IMG/VR virus record: IMGVR_UViG_3300048433_000995
Coordinates: 1 to 35,521 of that record
Length of the DNA: 35,521 nt
Strand: one strand, 5' to 3'
From: a virus
The position numbers and the translations under genes are program-made. This document shows, in pieces, positions 32,294-35,521 of the stretch. The notes beneath the pieces were generated by a model. The model did not search any database. It had not been told where the DNA came from and saw only the letters and a program-made list of their open reading frames with translations. The number at the start of each line of letters is the position of its first letter. Within the stretch, counting starts at the first letter, position 1.

Positions 32294-33151
32294 TTAAAAT
32301 GGATGGGTAGTTTTTACTAACTCTATAGCAGGCAAATCACCATTAATATTAAATATAAGTCTATGTACAGGCGGGTTGCCATTTATATAGTTGTTCCAAG
32401 CCTTTATTATTAATCCTTTTAACCAATACTTGTTTAGATGCGTCTTTGAATTTTTAGCCTTAACCATACATTTGTAAACATAAGACGCAGAACTACCTCC
32501 CGCATATTCTGCACCGCAAAGCTCTTTTAGGAATCCTCTTATATATTCATTTTCTAAATCATATCCAACTAGCATATAAGCGACGAAAGCTAAATCAGCA
32601 ACAGATATCACACTATTTGGAGACTTGCTAGTAATTTGAGATGCCATCTTTATAACTTTATTTAAAAAATTATTGTTCTCTATTACGTAATCCAATCCTG
32701 CCGAATTTGAAATATAAGAATTACCGCTTGCGAATAATACACGTTTCGTTACACTACCTTTTCCTTTTCTTTTGTGCGAAGATGATAATATCAACTTAGC
32801 TAACTTAGATTTCTGATTGGGATAAGAGTATCCATTTAAAGAAATAATATCTTGCAGTGACCTATTCTTACCTGTGTCTATCGTGTCCATAGCATTGCTG
32901 TCCACTTCGGTAATTAATGGTACTCTGTAAGAATGTCTTGCTTTAATTACAGCTAGTAACCTATGCTGACCATCTTTAATTACATTGTCATCACCTATGA
33001 TTATGGCTTCACCATTTTCTTTCCATAATCCTGAATTCATTTGATTTACATAAAAAGCCACTTGCTTTTCACTTGGTTTTCTGTTGTGCTTGTTCTTCTT
33101 AAGTAACTCACCTGCCACTTCTGGCGTTAATTTAATAATACTTGCGTTCAT
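32294..33151 (-). CDS. ParB-like DGQHR-domain protein
   Basis: The 285-residue protein is the first gene after the strongest promoter in the window. Residues 6-98 form a ParB/sulfiredoxin-like domain: NRKPSEKQVAFYVNQMNSGL (23-42), GEAIIIGDDNVIKDGQHRLL (47-66) and IDTGKNRSLQDI (91-102). DGQHR corresponds to the nucleotide-binding motif of ParB-fold CTPases/nucleases. The remaining 180 residues are helical with a basic stretch (HKRKGKGSVTKRV), perhaps for DNA binding. As the first early gene it may regulate transcription, take part in DNA partition or modification, or act as a nuclease. I cannot choose among these. Confidence 0.72.
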   Translation of the reverse strand: MNASIIKLTPEVAGELLKKNKHNRKPSEKQVAFYVNQMNSGLWKENGEAIIIGDDNVIKDGQHRLLAVIKARHSYRVPLITEVDSNAMDTIDTGKNRSLQDIISLNGYSYPNQKSKLAKLILSSSHKRKGKGSVTKRVLFASGNSYISNSAGLDYVIENNNFLNKVIKMASQITSKSPNSVISVADLAFVAYMLVGYDLENEYIRGFLKELCGAEYAGGSSASYVYKCMVKAKNSKTHLNKYWLKGLIIKAWNNYINGNPPVHRLIFNINGDLPAIELVKTTHPF

Positions 33152-33185
33152 AATGTTTGTTATAAATTGTTGTTTAATTTGTGTT

Positions 33186-33217
33186 CAAATATAGTTTAAT
33201 TGTATGTAAATACCAAA
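33186..33217 (-). promoter_or_regulatory. Strong Bacteroidota promoter of the early recombination operon
   Basis: On the minus strand, TTTG (33217-33214) and TATATTTG (33193-33186) are separated by 20 bases, an exact match to TTTG-N17-23-TAnnTTTG. The leader to the ParB-like start at 33151 would be about 28 bases. The -33 element abuts the stop codon of the preceding gene. Confidence 0.82.
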
Positions 33218-33234
33218 TTAATATGGTATTACAT
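33204..33234. repeat. Inverted repeat over the -33 element, candidate operator
   Basis: ATGTAAATACC (33204-33214) and GGTATTACAT (33225-33234) are inverted copies with one extra A in the left arm. The centre is AT-rich. The repeat covers the -33 box of the early promoter and the stop codon of the gene before it, a position suited to a repressor. The weak stem without a T run makes a terminator less likely. Confidence 0.55.
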
Positions 33235-33442
33235 CTAAATCCTTTTCATTGTTAGTGTCAATAGCATCTTCAATCTCATTTTTGTATGCTACAACTTCTT
33301 TACATAAATCAAGTAGTTCTTCTAAGGCATCTACCTCGTACTGACTACCTAAATCATTAATCTCTCCATCTTGGATTGCATCTAGGCAATCTTGTAAATC
33401 TCGTGCAGTATTTTCAAACCTGCAATAACTCATATTACTCAT
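33218..33442 (-). CDS. Small conserved phage protein (MSYCRFENT family)
   Basis: This 74-residue acidic protein begins MSNMSYCRFENTARDLQDCL, a start I recall from many uncharacterized phage proteins in marine and gut phages. The rest is helical and acidic. The first Met is kept as the start because it forms an ATGA overlap with the endolysin stop. The stop codon lies inside the inverted repeat (33204-33234) and next to the -33 element of the downstream promoter, so the two transcription units interlock. Confidence 0.72.
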   Translation of the reverse strand: MSNMSYCRFENTARDLQDCLDAIQDGEINDLGSQYEVDALEELLDLCKEVVAYKNEIEDAIDTNNEKDLDVIPY

Positions 33443-33912
33443 AATTGTTTTTTTATTTTGTTAAAATATTTAATTGTTGCTCTTTTTTTATGTCCTCTCG
33501 GACCTCCGTTCCATCGTCTTGATACTATCTCTGCGTATTCCATAAATGTTGTGTACTCACAGCACTCGTATTGCTCTGCTATGATGTTAAACATCTCAAT
33601 AGACTTGGCTCTACTATACCTATCCTCTAATGTATATACCAATGGTATATCATTCTTGCGTAGGATTCGGTTTACCTCTCTCACACATATAGGATGTATC
33701 TGTAGGCATCCAACTGCCTTACCTCTATCGCCAATGGCAGAGTCATTACCTCTGCTCTCAACGTAGATAATTGCGTTGATAAGCCTATCCCAATCAGACA
33801 AGGTGTCAACCTCGCCTACAGAGATGATAGTTCTCTCCGTTGTTAGATTGTGGTCGGCAGTCCATACCACCGACCCAATCATAAACATAAAAACAATAAA
33901 TCTACTAATCAT
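33439..33912 (-). CDS. Endolysin: lysozyme-like lytic transglycosylase with N-terminal signal/anchor
   Basis: The 157-residue protein has a hydrophobic N-terminal segment (FIVFMFMIGSVVWTA, 5-19) that could be a Sec signal with cleavage near WTA-D or a membrane anchor. The lysozyme-like domain follows: AIIYVESRGND (47-57) with catalytic Glu52, AVGCLQIHP (66-74) and SRRWNGGP (131-138). These are the ES, GxxQ and NGGP landmarks of SLT-type enzymes that cleave peptidoglycan. An export signal means it need not pass through a large holin hole. It is coupled by ATGA to a 28-residue membrane peptide upstream, which completes a likely lysis cassette. Confidence 0.85.
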   Translation of the reverse strand: MISRFIVFMFMIGSVVWTADHNLTTERTIISVGEVDTLSDWDRLINAIIYVESRGNDSAIGDRGKAVGCLQIHPICVREVNRILRKNDIPLVYTLEDRYSRAKSIEMFNIIAEQYECCEYTTFMEYAEIVSRRWNGGPRGHKKRATIKYFNKIKKQL

Positions 33913-33995
33913 AACACAAAAGTTAGTAGAATTATCGTCACTTGGAATAATACAAGTCCAAGTATAAATAGGTTTATTTTTTTTCTATCTTCCAT
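33909..33995 (-). CDS. 28-residue single-pass membrane peptide, candidate mini-holin or lysis regulator
   Basis: An ATG at 33995 opens a 28-codon frame. It has a charged N-terminus, MEDRKKIN, followed by an unbroken hydrophobic stretch of 20 residues (9-28) that ends at the stop, enough for one membrane-spanning helix. Its TGA overlaps the endolysin ATG as ATGA, and its start overlaps the previous gene by 11 bases, the same overlap seen at 34474-34484 and 23753-23763. Such exact placement argues for a real gene. A holin, pinholin or antiholin role is inferred from topology and position; typical holins are longer. Confidence 0.6.
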   Translation of the reverse strand: MEDRKKINLFILGLVLFQVTIILLTFVL

Positions 33996-34200
33996 TTCGC
34001 ATATCTTTTAATTCGTCATCATCAAAAACATAATTCTCAAAGTCAGCACCACTCTGTACTATATCCTCACAAGCCTCGTAAAAACTATGGTAGTCATAAT
34101 ACAAGTCATTCTCGGGGGATTGTAGTGTGGTGTCTGTGTGTTCGTGTAGCCAATAGATTTCAAATCCATCAGCCGTATAAATGCTATCAAATACTTTCAT
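33985..34200 (-). CDS. Small acidic protein, unknown
   Basis: This 71-residue protein is very acidic, especially at the C-terminus (ENYVFDDDELKDMRNGR), with an aromatic-rich middle (YYDYHSFYEACEDIV). No family is recognised. It is linked to both neighbours, by ATGA upstream and by an 11-base overlap with the membrane peptide downstream. The expression of the lysis genes therefore depends on the ribosome traffic through it. Confidence 0.62.
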   Translation of the reverse strand: MKVFDSIYTADGFEIYWLHEHTDTTLQSPENDLYYDYHSFYEACEDIVQSGADFENYVFDDDELKDMRNGR

Positions 34201-34484
34201 TTTATTATATCTTTTATTCTTACATAAATATACCCTTCGTGGGTAATCTTCTCTGAATCATCCCACCAATCAATACTTGGTGTGGGTAGGTGTCCACCTT
34301 CGATGCACACTCTTAATGTACCACTATGTAACCAATTAGTAAGTTGGTATTTACTCTCAATTAGATGCTCTGTATGTCTATCCACATCTACTACATACAA
34401 GTCTTCTTTACCCCAAAGACTCTTTGCAATATCTGTTACATCTACAAAGACAAAGTCATCAAATACTATTAATCTATTCATCAT
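34197..34484 (-). CDS. Small protein, unknown (95 residues)
   Basis: The protein is acidic with many hydrophobic beta-type stretches (RLIVFDDFVFVDVTDIA, 4-20; EGYIYVRIKDII at the end) and a Trp pair (DWWDD). It has two candidate start codons in tandem (34484 and 34481), both inside the preceding gene; the second begins a 16-base stretch identical to the start of that preceding gene. No family is recognised. It may be a small beta-sheet protein that binds a partner. Confidence 0.6.
   Translation of the reverse strand: MMNRLIVFDDFVFVDVTDIAKSLWGKEDLYVVDVDRHTEHLIESKYQLTNWLHSGTLRVCIEGGHLPTPSIDWWDDSEKITHEGYIYVRIKDIIK
34466..34481 (-). repeat. 16-base direct repeat, copy 1 (start of 95-residue gene)
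   Basis: The minus strand reads ATGAATAGATTAATAG from 34481, identical to the stretch starting at 34629. It begins at the second of two tandem start codons and codes MNRLI. It may be a shared translation-start element or a remnant of duplication. Confidence 0.6.
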
Positions 34485-34629
34485 CTTTTCTTTTTAATTT
34501 TGATTCAAGCACCTCAATGTATTTCATAAATGCTTTTATGTAATACACGTCATCTGTTTTTAATTCTTCTAATCTGAAATCGTTAAAGTAGATGAATCCA
34601 TCATCTACTTGGTCTATTAATCTATTCAT
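34474..34629 (-). CDS. Small protein, 51 residues, unknown
   Basis: This frame encodes MNRLIDQVDDGFIYFNDFRL, then a Lys/Glu-rich helical half. It is joined to the gene before it by ATGA (34626-34629) and overlaps the next by 11 bases, so it closes a gap of about 140 bases in the operon. Its first five residues, MNRLI, are encoded by the same 16 bases as the start of the following gene, suggesting a shared translation-start element or an old duplication. Function unknown. Confidence 0.62.
   Translation of the reverse strand: MNRLIDQVDDGFIYFNDFRLEELKTDDVYYIKAFMKYIEVLESKLKRKDDE
34614..34629 (-). repeat. 16-base direct repeat, copy 2 (start of 51-residue gene)
   Basis: Identical to the copy at 34466-34481, exactly 148 bases away, and also beginning at a start codon. 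The flanking bases differ on both sides, so the identity is sharply limited to the start region. Confidence 0.6.
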
Positions 34630-34874
34630 ATGTATATATCGTATTTATCTTTTAACTCTTTTTTCTTTTTCTCCTCGTACTCTTTGTACTCTTCGTATAG
34701 TTCTTCGGTTTCTTCAGAGACCTCTTGATAATCTCTCATATCATTAGCCAATGAGTCTAACCAATTAGCTTGTTTGTGTTCAATTCTATAGTTAGCGTCT
34801 AAACTAAGTATAGTAAGGCATAGACCGAATCTTTCTCGACCTTCAAATGCTTTTAAAATTTGTTCTTTGTTCAT
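34626..34874 (-). CDS. Small charged helical protein, unknown
   Basis: This 82-residue protein begins MNKEQILKAFEGRERFGLCL and ends in a dense Glu/Lys/Tyr helix (about residues 52-78) that probably forms a coiled coil. No motif is recognised. It is coupled by ATGA on both sides, in a run of very small genes typical of phage host-takeover or accessory blocks. Confidence 0.6.
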   Translation of the reverse strand: MNKEQILKAFEGRERFGLCLTILSLDANYRIEHKQANWLDSLANDMRDYQEVSEETEELYEEYKEYEEKKKKELKDKYDIYI

Positions 34875-35071
34875 AATTGTATTTCTATTTTTCTATAATT
34901 TTCTCCATCATTAAATTCATTGATGGTTTGATACTTTGTGTCAAATTCTCTGTTAAATTCTTTCACCCATAGCTTTGCTTGTGCATAGGAAAGGCAAAAG
35001 GTAGCCGTATCATCATCGACCTCCGAATACACGAAGGTCAATGTCTCTGAAAATAGTTGCTCTATTGTCAT
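34871..35071 (-). CDS. Small protein, 66 residues, unknown
   Basis: A start at 35071 is preferred to the in-frame ATG at 35125. It forms an ATGA overlap with the upstream stop, as at most other junctions in this operon, and the 18 extra residues would lie entirely within the upstream gene. The product MTIEQLFSETLTFVYSEVDD onward is mixed alpha/beta with a conserved-looking aromatic/charged middle (LSYAQAKLWVKEFNREF). Function unknown. Confidence 0.6.
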   Translation of the reverse strand: MTIEQLFSETLTFVYSEVDDDTATFCLSYAQAKLWVKEFNREFDTKYQTINEFNDGENYRKIEIQL

Positions 35072-35454
35072 CCAAATACTACTTCTCCCATTACTAATAC
35101 TTGAAACAATGTGTCTGCCGTCCACGAATCAAAATCTCCACTAATCATTGACTCTAACTCACTCAAATGGTTTTCCGTAGCCAACTGCATTCTCTCTCTC
35201 ACACTATTGTGTGTTAGTATGCCCAACAACTCTTCTTCATTTTCCAAATCGTAAATTTGCAATCCTGCATCTCTATTGTGCCACAATCCGTATGCTATAC
35301 GTTCTGATGGTGCTTTGTCGGGAAGTTCATCGGGGAATGGGCAACCTTTTATGTCGCCTAGCATATACCAATAGTTACTGCCACCTTCAAGGGCAGTTAC
35401 AATGATGTTTTCAAATGTCTCGTACTCTAAATTTAATTTTACTTGTAATTGCAT
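35068..35454 (-). CDS. Conserved phage protein, GGSNYWY/GEVV family, unknown
   Basis: This 128-residue protein has features I recall from a phage family of unknown role: TALEGGSNYWYMLGD (20-34) near the start, an ERIAYGLW segment, and the end SWTADTLFQVLVMGEVVFG. The middle is acidic (YDLENEEELLGILTHNS). It follows the fragment at the right edge by four bases. The conserved aromatic and Gly residues suggest a folded ligand-binding domain rather than a linker protein, but no enzyme motif is visible. Confidence 0.68.
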   Translation of the reverse strand: MQLQVKLNLEYETFENIIVTALEGGSNYWYMLGDIKGCPFPDELPDKAPSERIAYGLWHNRDAGLQIYDLENEEELLGILTHNSVRERMQLATENHLSELESMISGDFDSWTADTLFQVLVMGEVVFG

Positions 35455-35458
35455 AATT

Positions 35459-35521
35459 TTAATGTATTAATATTTTAATATTCTTTTTACCTTTACCTTG
35501 TGTGCCACTACATAGCCCACA
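35459..35521 (-). CDS. C-terminal end of an upstream gene (cut by window edge)
   Basis: The minus strand is open from the right edge to a TAA at 35461-35459, giving 20 residues that begin CGLCSGTQGKGKKNIKIL. The CxxC followed by Gly and a basic tail looks like the last part of a zinc-ribbon or zinc-finger protein. The next gene starts four bases later, which fits the operon spacing. The fragment is too short to identify and could be chance. Confidence 0.4.
   Translation of the reverse strand, partial: CGLCSGTQGKGKKNIKILIH

Noticed and set aside
33458-33766. 102-residue open frame on the plus strand
   Set aside because: It is antisense to the endolysin, which has clear catalytic motifs. The frame reads as a low-quality mirror of that gene.
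35072-35125. Longer start for the 66-residue gene
   Set aside because: It would overlap the upstream gene by 58 bases. The ATG at 35071 forms an ATGA junction.

Overview
The window is a densely packed piece of a tailed-phage genome. It is AT-rich, its genes abut or overlap, and no cellular housekeeping gene is visible. The host is probably a member of the Bacteroidota, most likely a marine or aquatic flavobacterium. Starts lie in A/T-rich leaders (often ATTATG) with no Shine-Dalgarno sequence, and several intergenic sites match the Bacteroidota sigma signature TAnnTTTG, once with a correctly spaced TTTG upstream. All family names below come from motif recognition by eye; no database was searched.

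Left arm, plus strand, 1-22342: the virion module. The order is portal (cut by the left edge), acidic scaffold-like protein, major capsid protein, a capsid-linked protein of unknown role, two connector/ring proteins, a 1527-residue P22 gp10-like tail hub/stabilization protein, two tail-associated proteins, three internal or ejected proteins ending with a 2181-residue giant, and a 60-residue basic protein. The portal C-terminus, capsid, ring and stabilization proteins look like the short-tailed (podovirus) module of crAss-like phages. The terminase is not in the window; it is expected just left of position 1. Two strong hairpin terminators (3867-3896, 4690-4723) isolate the gene after the capsid. 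TATCTTTG promoters precede the connector genes (4726) and the ejection-protein genes (12968).

Right arm, minus strand, 35521-22394, read from high to low coordinates. First comes a lysis/accessory operon of very small overlapping genes (35.5-33.2 kb). It includes a lytic-transglycosylase-type endolysin and, directly ahead of it, a previously uncalled 28-residue membrane peptide. Next, a textbook Bacteroidota promoter (33217-33186), straddled by an inverted repeat, drives a ParB-like DGQHR protein, an Nmad1-like protein, a 55-residue protein, a DnaA-domain-IV-like protein, an unknown, a Sak-type annealing protein and its partner exonuclease. A small SSB-like protein with a DELPF tail follows, then a terminator. 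Then come a primase-SF3 helicase fusion, a SNF2/DEAH helicase, a basic protein, a VRR-NUC nuclease and a new 53-residue zinc ribbon, ended by a terminator. The last block holds a second DnaA-domain-IV-like protein, small unknowns, a metallophosphoesterase and a PD-(D/E)XK-like protein.

Together the right arm looks like a recombination-assisted replication system with its own primase-helicase, SSB and annealase/exonuclease pair, but no DNA polymerase, integrase, repressor or tRNA is visible here. The most interesting signal is the combination of two stand-alone DnaA domain IV-like proteins with a non-coding segment (29255-29404) that carries five perfect TAG triplets beside a (TA)n tract and TGACC repeats. 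It sits between the SSB and primase genes and resembles a DnaA-trio origin element.
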